Shown: positions 48,577 through 57,688 of the stretch, in pieces
Position numbering within the stretch: position 1 is the first letter of the stretch
Layout: each line of letters begins with the position of its first letter
Assembly: GCF_900101905.1 (NCBI RefSeq)
Contig: NZ_FNAJ01000001.1
Span: 496,001 to 560,000 of the forward strand
DNA from: Myxococcus virescens
GTDB taxonomy: Bacteria; Myxococcota; Myxococcia; Myxococcales; Myxococcaceae
Direction: 5' to 3'
DNA: 64,000 nucleotides
Translations under genes and position numbers: made by a program
The notes under the pieces: generated by a model
The model's input: the letters and a program-made list of their open reading frames with translations, nothing else
The model's database searches: none
What the model was told of the DNA's origin: nothing

Positions 48577-49560
48577 ATGACGCCGTCGCAGACCGATGCC
48601 CCACACGCTCCGTCCACCCCCGCCGAGGCCCCGAGCGCCATCACCCGGCTCGCGCGCACGCTGCGCGGACTGCCTCCCGCCGAGCGCTGGTGGGGCCCTG
48701 GCTGCGCGGGCATGGCCGGCTGGCTGAAGCGGGCGGCGCAGTCCCTTCCCCCCGAGGACCTCACGCCCCGCTTCCATGCGCTGCTCGCGCGCGTCCGCCA
48801 GGGGCTGCCGGTGCTGCCGGAAGAGGCCCGGCGCCACCAATACGTGCTGGTGCGCGGCATGCTGGGAGACGAGCTGCCCGGCTACCTGCTGGACAACGTG
48901 CAGCGGTTGGAGCGCCGGGGACTGAGCGTGCGCGAGGCCGCGGTGGACACCGAAGGGCTGCTCGCGGACAACGTGGCGGTGCTCCGCGAGGTGCTGCGCG
49001 ACGCGGAGTACTTTGGCCGCAGCGTGGTGATGGTGGGACACAGCAAGGGCGGCGTGGAGTGCACCGCCACGCTGGCGCTCTACCCGGAGCTGCGCCACGT
49101 GGTGCGCGCGGTGGTGACGCTCCAGGCGCCGTATGGCGGCTCATCCATCGCGCACGACCTGGCCACCACGCCCCGGCTCCGACGGCTCATCGACTTCGCC
49201 TTCCCGCTGCTGTTCCACGGCGTGTCCCGCTCCGTGGAGGAGCTGTCCTATCCCCAGCGGCAGGCCTTCATCCAGCAGCACCCCTACCCCGCCGACATCC
49301 CCACCGTGTCGCTGGCCACCTCGCGGATGTCGCGCACCTCCACGCTGTACCCGCTCCAGCGCTACCTGCACGAGCGCTACGGGTACCAGGCGGACGGCAT
49401 GGTGACGGCGGTGGACGCGGAGGTGCCCGGCGCGCGCGTGGTGCGGCTGCACGACATGGACCACGCGGAGGCCGCGCTGCGCGGCCTGCCAGGTCTGGTC
49501 CGCTACCACCCGGGCGACCTCACCGAGGTGATGGTCGCCCTGGCGTTGGAAGCGCGCTGA
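48577..49560 (+). CDS. Alpha/beta-fold hydrolase (lipase/esterase-like)
   Basis: 327 residues. The serine nucleophile lies in VVMVGHSKGGVE (GxSxG as GHSKG), followed by VVTLQAPYGGSSIAHDL. A likely catalytic Asp is in MVTAVDAEVPGAR and His in HDMDHAEA. It resembles triacylglycerol lipase or PGAP1-like hydrolases that lack a signal peptide. The ATG is preceded by CCGAG only. It diverges from the polyamine operon with a ~130-bp shared region, and converges with the trigger-factor-like gene after 3 bp. Confidence 0.83.
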   Translation: MTPSQTDAPHAPSTPAEAPSAITRLARTLRGLPPAERWWGPGCAGMAGWLKRAAQSLPPEDLTPRFHALLARVRQGLPVLPEEARRHQYVLVRGMLGDELPGYLLDNVQRLERRGLSVREAAVDTEGLLADNVAVLREVLRDAEYFGRSVVMVGHSKGGVECTATLALYPELRHVVRAVVTLQAPYGGSSIAHDLATTPRLRRLIDFAFPLLFHGVSRSVEELSYPQRQAFIQQHPYPADIPTVSLATSRMSRTSTLYPLQRYLHERYGYQADGMVTAVDAEVPGARVVRLHDMDHAEAALRGLPGLVRYHPGDLTEVMVALALEAR

Positions 49561-49563
49561 GCC

Positions 49564-50661
49564 TCACGCCGAGGCGGGCGTCAGCGTCACCTTCTTCATC
49601 ACGTGGTCGATGGTGGAGAAGCGCAGCGCCATCTCGTACAGGCGGCGAGCCAGCGCCTCGTCCTCCTTCACCGCCACGCCCAGCTCCTGCCGGTTGACGC
49701 CCGTCAAGGTCGCGAGGTCCTCCAGCATGGCGTCCGTCGCCGCGCGGTCCGGCTGGATGCCGTCGCGTTCGGCGATGGCTCGCAGGACCAGCGCCAGCGT
49801 GATGCGGTACGCCGCATCCATGCGGGTCAGCGGATCCTGCAGCCAGCCCTCCAGCGCTTCCTGAAGTTCGTCGGGCTGGAAATCCTTGCGCTGGAGGATG
49901 GGCCGCTCGGCCTCCGCCCAGCGCTGGCGAATCTCCTCGTCCACCAGCGCGGCGGACAGCTCCACCGGCGTGCGGTCCACGAGCACGTCCATGACGCGCT
50001 CCTGCGTCAACCGGTCGACGTCGGCGAGCCGCTCCTGGGCCAGTTCGTCCCCCAGCTTGCGCATGACGTCCGTGATGGAGCCCATGCCCAGCCGTGACAG
50101 CAACTCCGGCGAGTCATCGTCCAGCAACTTCAGCGCTCGCGCAGCCTTCACGCTCACGAGGAAGCGGGCCGGCTGCCCCCGCAGCGCCTCCACGGGATAG
50201 GTGTCCGGCAGCGTCAGCTCGATGGCGACCGACTGGCCCACCTTCGCCCCCGCCAGTGATTCGAAGAAGCCGGGCAGCCCCGGGTCCGCCGCGACGCGCA
50301 CCCACCAGTTCTCCCGGACAGAGAAGGGCATCAGCCGGTTGTTGGCGAAGCCCAGCACGTCCACGAGCACGTCGTCCTCGAGCGCCACATCCTCGCCCGG
50401 CTGACGCTCGCGGACGTCTGCGTGCCGGCGACGGAGCGCATCGAAGCGGTCCACGAGCTCCTGCTCCGTCAACGGCGCAGGCGCCACCTGGGCCACCGAC
50501 ACTCCCTCCAGGGAAGGAGCCTCCACCGTGGGAAGCGCCACCGGCTCGGTGCTGTCGAGCTGCAGCGCCGGTGGCATCTTCTTCATGATGCCAAGCGCAT
50601 GAAGCTCGGCCAGCGAACGGGCATTCTTACGACCGCCCTGCGAATCATCATGGGTCGTCAT
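49564..50661 (-). CDS. Trigger-factor-like protein lacking the ribosome-binding domain
   Basis: 365 residues. Residues about 125-190 match the FKBP-type PPIase domain of trigger factor: LPGFFESLAGAKVGQSVAIE and LTLPDTYPVEALRGQPARFL. The C-terminal half is helical like the TF C-domain arms (VDRLTQERVMDVLVDRTPVE, VDEEIRQRWAE, AYRITLALVLRAIAERDG). The N-terminal ~120 residues are unrelated to the ribosome-docking domain and lack its GFRxGKxP signature. Probably a dedicated chaperone rather than the general one. It lies 87 bp downstream of an Ala-rich hydrophobic protein on the same strand, its obvious candidate client. Confidence 0.75.
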   Translation of the reverse strand: MTTHDDSQGGRKNARSLAELHALGIMKKMPPALQLDSTEPVALPTVEAPSLEGVSVAQVAPAPLTEQELVDRFDALRRRHADVRERQPGEDVALEDDVLVDVLGFANNRLMPFSVRENWWVRVAADPGLPGFFESLAGAKVGQSVAIELTLPDTYPVEALRGQPARFLVSVKAARALKLLDDDSPELLSRLGMGSITDVMRKLGDELAQERLADVDRLTQERVMDVLVDRTPVELSAALVDEEIRQRWAEAERPILQRKDFQPDELQEALEGWLQDPLTRMDAAYRITLALVLRAIAERDGIQPDRAATDAMLEDLATLTGVNRQELGVAVKEDEALARRLYEMALRFSTIDHVMKKVTLTPASA

Positions 50662-50691
50662 GGTCTCTCGCTCCGCCCCCTCGGATAGCAC

Positions 50692-50726
50692 AACGCTCCG
50701 GAAGGACCGAAGCCCCCCGGAGCGTT
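50692..50726 (-). terminator. Strong UUCG-capped hairpin between Ala-rich gene and trigger-factor-like gene
   Basis: 10-bp arms AACGCTCCGG and CCGGAGCGTT enclose a second stem GGGC-UUCG-GUCC on the minus strand. No U-run follows. The position, 22 nt after the Ala-rich gene stop and 31 nt before the next start, suggests an attenuator, an mRNA-stabilising 3' end or a processing site. Confidence 0.45.
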
Positions 50727-50748
50727 GAGATTGACGACGCGGCGCTTC

Positions 50749-51711
50749 CTAGAAGAAGGAGCCGATGAAGCCGGACACGGTGGAGACGGCCGCCCCCACC
50801 TGGCTCACGACCGGGATGTTGGTGGCGGCGGCGATGGACCCCAGCGCCGTCACTCCAGCGGTAATCTTCTTTCCAGCCGAAGCGTTCGGGTCCGTGATGG
50901 TGTTCACGGCCGCCACGGTGTCCGCCGCGGCGATGGCGACGTTGAGGCCCGGGGTGAAGCGGCCCGCGGCACGCGCCACCGCGGTGCCACCGCCCTGCAC
51001 CGCGGCGCGCGCGGCGGTGCCAGCCGTGCGGGCGGCGCCCTCGAGTCCGCGCTCGGCGACCTCGGCGGCCGCGCGGCGCACGACCTGACGCGACGCACCT
51101 TCCAGCGCGGTGTTGGCCGCGGTGGTGGCCACGCGGTTGGCGGCGGCACGCGAGGCCTCCGGGGCCGCGGCGGTGAAGGCGGTGCGAGCCGCGTCGGTGG
51201 CAGCGCGGTAGTTGCTGACGTTGCCCGCGAGGCTCAGGCCATCCCGCGCCGCCATCAGTCCCGTGGAGAGCGTGCCCGAGGCGGTGCCCACCGCCTCACG
51301 GACGTTCGCTTCGGTCGGGTTGCGGAGCGCATCGCGCACGTCACGGAACGTCTCGACGGCCCCGGTGGGGAGCTGCGCCACGTTGGCCGCGAGGCTGACG
51401 GCACCGGCGCCGCGCGCGAGGCGGGTGTTCGCCCCTTCGACGACGGGGCCATTGCCACCCGGCAGGTTGAAGGGGCCGAAGCGGCGGGGCCCGAAGGCGT
51501 CACGCACCTGCGTGGCGACCGCGGCATCCGAGACAGAGCGGAGCCCAGTGGCGGCCTGCGTCACGCGGTTGTGCGCGTCCTCGAACCGGTCGGACTGCCC
51601 GGGACCGGCCTCCGCGCGGGCAGGAGGAGGAGGCGGCGGCGGCGTCGGACGCGCCGTCACGGGAGGCGTCGGAACGGGACGGGGCTCGTTGCGGCGAATG
51701 GGAGGCGCCAT
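50749..51711 (-). CDS. Ala-rich hydrophobic protein, possible secreted or pore-forming cargo
   Basis: 320 residues, without Sec signal. The first 40 residues are Pro/Arg-rich and disordered (MAPPIRRNEPRPVPTPPV). The rest is Ala/Gly/Thr-rich amphipathic helix (AVSLAANVAQLPTGAVETF, TAANTALEGASRQVVRRAAA). The end resembles a glycine-zipper membrane-insertion segment (AGVTALGSIAAATNIPVVSQ, then VGAAVSTVSGFIGSFF). I recognise no family. A TAGGAG ribosome binding site lies about 10 nt before the ATG. The pattern resembles translocators or pore-forming toxins that need a chaperone, and the downstream gene is chaperone-like; this is inference. Confidence 0.7.
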   Translation of the reverse strand: MAPPIRRNEPRPVPTPPVTARPTPPPPPPPARAEAGPGQSDRFEDAHNRVTQAATGLRSVSDAAVATQVRDAFGPRRFGPFNLPGGNGPVVEGANTRLARGAGAVSLAANVAQLPTGAVETFRDVRDALRNPTEANVREAVGTASGTLSTGLMAARDGLSLAGNVSNYRAATDAARTAFTAAAPEASRAAANRVATTAANTALEGASRQVVRRAAAEVAERGLEGAARTAGTAARAAVQGGGTAVARAAGRFTPGLNVAIAAADTVAAVNTITDPNASAGKKITAGVTALGSIAAATNIPVVSQVGAAVSTVSGFIGSFF

Positions 51712-51822
51712 GGGGTGTGCTCCTACAGGAATTTGATGGGCTTTTTTGAAGCGTTACCCGGATCATCGGGCTTTCCGGCGAGTTGTTGCGTCCAGACTCA
51801 CAGACTTTACCGATTTTCACTC

Positions 51823-51843
51823 CCGGTATCTGACAGATACCGG
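51823..51843. promoter_or_regulatory. Perfect 21-bp palindrome in divergent intergenic region
   Basis: CCGGTATCTG, one central A, then CAGATACCGG: 10-bp perfect arms. It lies in an unusually AT-rich 189-bp region between the Ala-rich gene and the cyclophilin gene, 57 bp before the latter. It has the form of an operator for a dimeric regulator, or a hairpin; no T-run follows. Confidence 0.5.
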
Positions 51844-51900
51844 CCGATGACCCCGTAAGCCCCTGGAATCCATTGGAAAAGGGGCTAAGGTCCGCGCGCC

Positions 51901-52647
<747 letters not shown>

Positions 52648-52649
52648 CG

Positions 52650-53384
52650 ATGGAACGCGCCCTGCGCCACGTGGCCACACGGCTGGGTGAGCTGGACTGC
52701 CACGTCATCGACGCGCTCCCCGAGGGCGCGACGCCCGAGCTGGTCGTCGTCCTCTCCCATGGCCTGGGCGCGCCCGCCACCGACCTGGTGCCCCTGGGGC
52801 CGGAGTTGATGGCGTTCCAGCCGGCGCTGGCGGACCGCGTGCGGTTCGTCTTCCCCGGCGGGCCCATGGCCTGGGCGCACGGAGGACGCGCCTGGTTCCC
52901 CCTGCCCGACGCGGTGATGCGGGGGGAGCAGCGCGACTGGGAACAGTTCGCGCGCGACGTACCGCCGGGCATGCCCGCCGCGCGCAGGGCGCTGATGAGC
53001 ACCGTGGACGCGCTGTGCGCCGCGATGAAGCTGCCCTACGGGCGCATCGTGCTGGGCGGCTTCAGCCAGGGCGGTATGGTGTCCACGGACGTGGCCCTGC
53101 GCCTGGATGAGCCGCCCGCCGGGCTGTGCATCCTCTCCGGCACGCTGACGTCGGAGCCGGAGTGGCGCCCCCGCGCCCAGGGCCGCACGGGGCTGCCCGT
53201 ATTCCAGGCCCACGGGCGCTACGACCCGCTGCTGCCCCTGGGCAGCGCCGAGCGGCTGCGGGACCTGTTCGTGGCGTCGGGCCTCACCGTGGACTTCCAC
53301 GCCTACGACATGCCGCACGCCATCGTCACCGAGGAGCTGGAGGCCCTGGCCGCGTTCCTCGCCGCGCGGCTGGGAGGACGCTGA
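52650..53384 (+). CDS. Carboxylesterase/phospholipase-type serine hydrolase
   Basis: 244 residues. The nucleophile sits in VLGGFSQGGMVSTD (GFSQG). An oxyanion-like SHGLGAPATDL is at the N-terminus, FQAHGRYDPLLPL provides the Asp and YDMPHAIVTEE the His. This is the layout of the abhydrolase_2 family (acyl-protein thioesterase/carboxylesterase). Cytoplasmic; substrate unknown. It is tightly packed between the cyclophilin and YjbQ genes. Confidence 0.92.
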   Translation: MERALRHVATRLGELDCHVIDALPEGATPELVVVLSHGLGAPATDLVPLGPELMAFQPALADRVRFVFPGGPMAWAHGGRAWFPLPDAVMRGEQRDWEQFARDVPPGMPAARRALMSTVDALCAAMKLPYGRIVLGGFSQGGMVSTDVALRLDEPPAGLCILSGTLTSEPEWRPRAQGRTGLPVFQAHGRYDPLLPLGSAERLRDLFVASGLTVDFHAYDMPHAIVTEELEALAAFLAARLGGR

Positions 53385-53387
53385 GCC

Positions 53388-53801
53388 ATGTTCCACGCGA
53401 AGGAGCTCACGGTGTCCAGCCGGGGCCGCGGCTTCACCGACATCACCGCGGACGTCCAGCGCGCCGTCGCGGAGAGCGGCGCCCGCCAGGGGCTGTGCAC
53501 CGTGTTCCTTCACCACACGAGCGCGTCCCTGCTGCTGTGTGAGAACGCGGACCCGGACGTGCGCCAGGATTTGGAGTCCTTCTTCTCGCGGCTGGTGAAG
53601 GACGGGGACCCGCTCTTCGTCCATGACGCGGAGGGGCCGGACGACATGCCCGCGCACGTGCGCACCGTCCTCACGCAGAACGCGCTGAACATCCCCGTGA
53701 AGGACGGCCGCGCGGATTTGGGGACGTGGCAGGGCGTCTACGTCTGGGAGCACCGGACCTCGCCGCACCGGCGCCGCGTCACCGTGTCCGTGGTGAGCTG
53801 A
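53388..53801 (+). CDS. yjbQ: YjbQ family protein (UPF0047)
   Basis: 137 residues, the family length. FTDITADVQRAV, the strongly conserved FLHHTSASLLLCENADPDVR block with metal-binding His pair, GPDDMPAHVRTVL and TWQGVYVWEHR are all present. Family members show secondary thiamine-phosphate synthase activity in vitro; the physiological role is uncertain. It lies 3 bp after the esterase gene and converges with the L,D-transpeptidase gene. Confidence 0.96.
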   Translation: MFHAKELTVSSRGRGFTDITADVQRAVAESGARQGLCTVFLHHTSASLLLCENADPDVRQDLESFFSRLVKDGDPLFVHDAEGPDDMPAHVRTVLTQNALNIPVKDGRADLGTWQGVYVWEHRTSPHRRRVTVSVVS

Positions 53802-53804
53802 CCG

Positions 53805-55706
53805 CTACGGCGTGCCCACCTGCGTCGCGGCGACCGCCACCTTGCGCGGCTTGCCCGTCGGCCGGGCCTGACCGCGGATGCGAATCCACGAGCCCGGCGC
53901 GTCCTCCGTCGCGTGGACCATGGACCAACCGACGGGCACCTGCGGCGCGGCCCAGGCATAGAGCGCGCGGGCGTCCTTCGGCGACAGGTTGACGCAGCCG
54001 TGGCTCATGGGCTGGCCGAAGCGGTCGTGCCAGTAGGCCGTGTGCAGCGCGTAGTCGTCCTGGAAGAACATGGTCCAGGGGACCGTGGCCACGCGGTAGG
54101 TGTCGTTGCCGGCGGTGCCGCTGCCTGTCATGTCGGCCTCCGCGAATTTGATCCAGATGCGGAACAGGCCCTCCGGCGTGTCCGTGCCCTGCTTCCCGGA
54201 GGAGATGAGCGTCGCGTACACCGGCCGCTCGCCTTCGTAGGCCACCAGCACCTGGGCATCCAGGTCCACGTCCAGCCAGCGGGAGCCGGGCTCCACCTGC
54301 GGCGGCGCGTGGGAGAACCAGGCGACGTGCAGGTCGTCTCGCGCCACCCATTGGTCCTCCGCGATGCTCACCCAGTGGCCGTCCTCGGACAGCTCCTTCA
54401 CGGCCACCAGCGTGCGTGGAGGCAGCACCGTTTCGCGGGCGGCCTTCGCGTCTGGCGCGGTCCGCACTTCCACGGCGGCGGAGGGACGCGTGCGGGACTG
54501 GGCCCAGGCGAACGTCGGCGGCAGCTCGGCGATGGCCTCCTCGTTCACGCCCTCGAAGGAGGAAGGCCGGTACTCGCGCAGCACCCGCGCCTCCAGGTAC
54601 TGGCCGTCGGTGGTGCGCCAGTACGTCCTGCGGCGGATGCGGACCTGCCCGCGGAGCTGCACCGATACGGAGCCCTTCAGCAACACGCCCTTCCGCCGGG
54701 CGCGCGCCAGGGCGAGGCTGGGATAGGCGCGCACGCGCTTGCCCACGACCCGGGCGTAGATGCCGGGCGTCAGCTCGCCCTCGCGCAGCTTGGGGAGTTC
54801 GCGCACGCGGGGCTCACGGAAGTTGGGCTCCAGGTAGCGCTCGCAGACCCAGCCGCGCGGCTCAATCTGAATCCAAGCCTCGCAGTCCGGGCCGCGCACC
54901 GCCGTTTCCCCCTGCCAGCGCACGCGCATGTCCTGCGCCACGGTGCCCAGTGCCGGTGCGTCCTGCCGAGGCTCCTGACGGACCACGATGGAGCGGCGCA
55001 CCCGCAGCGAGCCCGCGTCCGGAGCGAAGGGCACGGCGTACGTTCCTCCGTCCTCCGCGCCGCTCACGGGCGCAAGTCCTGGGTCGACGTCTTCGAGCAC
55101 CAGCCCCGTGTCCTCGAGCGGCTCGCCGTCCGGGCCGAGCACCAGTTCCTCGCCCGGGTGCAGTTCGTCCGGGATGACCGTGAGCTGCTCGGGCAGGGGG
55201 AGTTCCTCTCCGCCCGGCGTGACCGCTTCCTCCTCGGACGGGGCGAGGTCGTCCAGGGCGGGGTCGATGGTCAGCGCCGGCACCTCGTCGCGCGCCACGG
55301 CCGCCCCATCGTCATGCGCGCGGCGCGGCGGAGACAGCGCCGCCTCGGCCGAACCCTCAACGCCGCCGTCAGTCCCCGCGTCCTCCGCGGTGCGCTGCCA
55401 CGCCGCGAACAGCGCATCCGCGGCCGTGCGCCGGGCATCCTCGGGGAGGTCCCCAGGAGCGTTGGTATCGGCGTGAAGTGCTTGAACCTCCACGCCATCC
55501 CCTGGCGTCCCTGGGCCAGCGCCGCCGTCGAACGGCGCGGCCCTGGATGCCGACACAGATACACTCGGTGTGTCACCGCGTTCCTCCGCGCCCCGAGGCG
55601 CGGTCACTCTCGCCAGAGAGGCATCGGGCGAGGTGTCCTCCGGGCCGGGAGGCGGCGTGCAGGCGATTCCAGGCAGCAGCAGAACGAGCGGAAGCCAACG
55701 GCGCAT
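53805..55706 (-). CDS. L,D-transpeptidase (YkuD) lipoprotein with SH3-like region
   Basis: 633 residues. MRRWLPLVLLLPGIAC ends in a lipobox (GIAC), which decides the start over an upstream in-frame codon. Residues 20-230 are low-complexity, rich in Asp, Glu, Pro and Thr, a probable wall-spanning linker. SH3b-like modules lie at about 240-330 and 400-450 (IVVRQEPRQDAPALGTVAQD, VEVRTAPDAKAARETVLPPR). The YkuD domain is at about 465-610 with catalytic Cys in MSHGCVNLSPKDA and His in HTAYWHDRFG. It makes 3-3 peptidoglycan crosslinks or attaches proteins to peptidoglycan. Confidence 0.9.
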   Translation of the reverse strand: MRRWLPLVLLLPGIACTPPPGPEDTSPDASLARVTAPRGAEERGDTPSVSVSASRAAPFDGGAGPGTPGDGVEVQALHADTNAPGDLPEDARRTAADALFAAWQRTAEDAGTDGGVEGSAEAALSPPRRAHDDGAAVARDEVPALTIDPALDDLAPSEEEAVTPGGEELPLPEQLTVIPDELHPGEELVLGPDGEPLEDTGLVLEDVDPGLAPVSGAEDGGTYAVPFAPDAGSLRVRRSIVVRQEPRQDAPALGTVAQDMRVRWQGETAVRGPDCEAWIQIEPRGWVCERYLEPNFREPRVRELPKLREGELTPGIYARVVGKRVRAYPSLALARARRKGVLLKGSVSVQLRGQVRIRRRTYWRTTDGQYLEARVLREYRPSSFEGVNEEAIAELPPTFAWAQSRTRPSAAVEVRTAPDAKAARETVLPPRTLVAVKELSEDGHWVSIAEDQWVARDDLHVAWFSHAPPQVEPGSRWLDVDLDAQVLVAYEGERPVYATLISSGKQGTDTPEGLFRIWIKFAEADMTGSGTAGNDTYRVATVPWTMFFQDDYALHTAYWHDRFGQPMSHGCVNLSPKDARALYAWAAPQVPVGWSMVHATEDAPGSWIRIRGQARPTGKPRKVAVAATQVGTP

Positions 55707-56088
55707 GGAACTGACACGGTACGGAGGAGCGGCGGCACACTCAACGTCGGCCACGGTGCGCTCGCCTGCGTGCGGCTCCGTGTGAGTGGGCATTTCGTGC
55801 CATCGCAGCGGCCCTTGTCACACGCAGCGGAAAACATGGTCCGCGGCCCATGGCGCGCGCCGGGCTCCCGCTCATCATCCCGCGGCGGGCCCAGGCGACG
55901 CGCCCGTGAAGACAGCGCCCGCGAACCACCCCGCACGCAGGCCCAGGCGGCGCGCCGGTGAAGGCAGTCCCCGGAAGCCCGCAGCATCCCCGAGCCTGGC
56001 GCCCGGGTGCCCGCCTCCCCTGCCACCGGGCCCCCTCCCCCTGCCCCTCTTTCCACCCGCCCCCTTCGGAAGATATGCAGCGGGGGAG
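55707..56088. other. 382-bp divergent intergenic region
   Basis: This gap lies between the L,D-transpeptidase and SDR-fold genes. The frame of the SDR gene stays open back to 55786 but reads as Arg/Pro/Gly-rich sequence without motifs. The only structure is an imperfect tandem repeat at 55888-55991. I see no clear promoter or RNA gene. Confidence 0.4.
55888..55991. repeat. Imperfect 52-bp tandem duplication
   Basis: Two copies begin with GGCCCAGGCG (55888 and 55940). They share most of their first ~36 bases (GCGCC, GTGAAG, CAG and CCCG in register) and then diverge. The copies are close but not identical, so the duplication is old. Confidence 0.5.
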
Positions 56089-57669
56089 ATGAAGCTCGCC
56101 GAGACTGCTCCGATTCCCGCCCCCGAAGCGCCGCCCGCTGCCCCCCTGTCCCTGGACGAGGTACGCCGCATCACCCAGGTCCTGGAGGCCATCAGCGAGG
56201 ACCGCTTCCTGTTGGCCGGCCTCCCCGAGGAGGACCGCATCGCCTTCCTGAGCGCCGCGGGCCGCGTGCTGCACCCGGACCGCGACACCAAGTCCCGGAT
56301 GGCGAAGGCGCTGCGCCGAGACAGGAAGAAGACGAAGCGCGAGCACGACCGCGCCATCCGCGCCACGACGGAGATTCGCACCCTGCGCCGCTCCGCCATC
56401 TTCACGGTGCCGGCGCTGCCCCCACCGCCCCCGACGGAAGCAGGGCCCGAGCGCATCCTCGAGCAGCCCCGCCGCTGCTACGTCTGCAAGGCCGAGTACC
56501 GCAAGCTGCACTTCTTCTACGACGCGATGTGCATCGAGTGCGCGGACTACAACTACGCCAAGCGCACCCAGCGCGCCGACCTGAACGGGAAGGTCGCGCT
56601 CATCACCGGCGCCCGGGTGAAGATTGGCTTCCAGGCCTCGCTGATGCTGCTGCGCTCCGGCGCGCGCGTCATCGCCACCACGCGCTTCCCCAACGACGCC
56701 GCGAAGCGCTACGTCCAGGAGCCGGACTTCGCGGACTGGGCGCACCGGCTGCACATCCATGGGCTCGACCTGCGGCACGCGCCCAGCGTGGAGCTCTTCG
56801 CGAAGTACATCGAGCAGACGCACGAGCGCCTGGACATCCTCATCAACAACGCCGCGCAGACGGTGCGCCGGCCCCCGGGCTTCTACGGCCACCTGCTGCC
56901 GGGAGAGATGCGCCGCGCGGACGACCTGCCGGCGGCGGCGCGCGCGCTGCTCGCGGGCCATGACGCCTGTGTCGCCACGGTGCAACCGGCCGCCCTGGGC
57001 GCGGGCAACGCGGGCGGTTCGGAGCTGGCCACCACCTGGCGCAGCAGCGACCCGGCGCTGGGCATCCACTCCTCCGCCGCGCTGTCCATGCTGCCCTACA
57101 ACCTGGAGCAGGAGGGTGACGAGCGCGCCCTCTTCCCGCAGGGCCGGTTGGACGCGGACCTCCAGCAGGTGGACCTGCGGGACATGAACTCGTGGCGGCT
57201 GCGGCTCGCCGAGGTCCAGACGGCGGAGATGCTGGAGGTCCACCTCATCAACGCGGTGGCGCCCTTCATCCTCGTCGGGAAGCTGAAGCCACTGATGCTC
57301 AGGGACCGCTCGTCCCCCGGCCACGTGGTGAACGTCTCCGCGATGGAGGGCAGCTTCTCGCGCGGGACGAAGACGGACAAACACCCGCACACCAACATGG
57401 CGAAGGCGGCGCTCAACATGATGACGCTGACCTCCGCGCCGGACTACGCCCGCGACAACATCTACATGAACGCCGTGGACACCGGCTGGGTCACCGACGA
57501 GGACCCCGCGCAGCACGCGGAGCGCAAGGTGCAGGAGCTGGACTTCCAGCCACCGCTGGACATCGTCGACGGGGCGGCGCGGGTGGTGGACCCCATCATC
57601 GCCTCGGAGAACAGCGGCGAGTACGTCTGGGGCAACTTCTTCAAGGACTACCGTCACACCGCGTGGTGA
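56089..57669 (+). CDS. Short-chain dehydrogenase-fold protein with zinc ribbon and no catalytic Tyr
   Basis: 526 residues. The N-terminal ~120 residues are helical and basic (MAKALRRDRKKTKREHDRAI). A zinc ribbon has Cys130/133 and Cys148/151. An SDR Rossmann domain follows from about residue 165 (KVALITGARVKIGFQASLML, LDILINNAAQTVRRPPG). Ser417 in VVNVSAMEG is retained, and Lys439 lies in HTNMAKAALNMM, but the Tyr of YxxxK is Thr435. About 90 residues are inserted between the NNAA motif and the Ser. It may use another acid/base or be a binding protein. The start follows a GGGGG. The SRPBCC gene is 19 bp downstream. Confidence 0.82.
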   Translation: MKLAETAPIPAPEAPPAAPLSLDEVRRITQVLEAISEDRFLLAGLPEEDRIAFLSAAGRVLHPDRDTKSRMAKALRRDRKKTKREHDRAIRATTEIRTLRRSAIFTVPALPPPPPTEAGPERILEQPRRCYVCKAEYRKLHFFYDAMCIECADYNYAKRTQRADLNGKVALITGARVKIGFQASLMLLRSGARVIATTRFPNDAAKRYVQEPDFADWAHRLHIHGLDLRHAPSVELFAKYIEQTHERLDILINNAAQTVRRPPGFYGHLLPGEMRRADDLPAAARALLAGHDACVATVQPAALGAGNAGGSELATTWRSSDPALGIHSSAALSMLPYNLEQEGDERALFPQGRLDADLQQVDLRDMNSWRLRLAEVQTAEMLEVHLINAVAPFILVGKLKPLMLRDRSSPGHVVNVSAMEGSFSRGTKTDKHPHTNMAKAALNMMTLTSAPDYARDNIYMNAVDTGWVTDEDPAQHAERKVQELDFQPPLDIVDGAARVVDPIIASENSGEYVWGNFFKDYRHTAW

Positions 57670-57688
57670 CACGCGGACCGGGGGCGAC

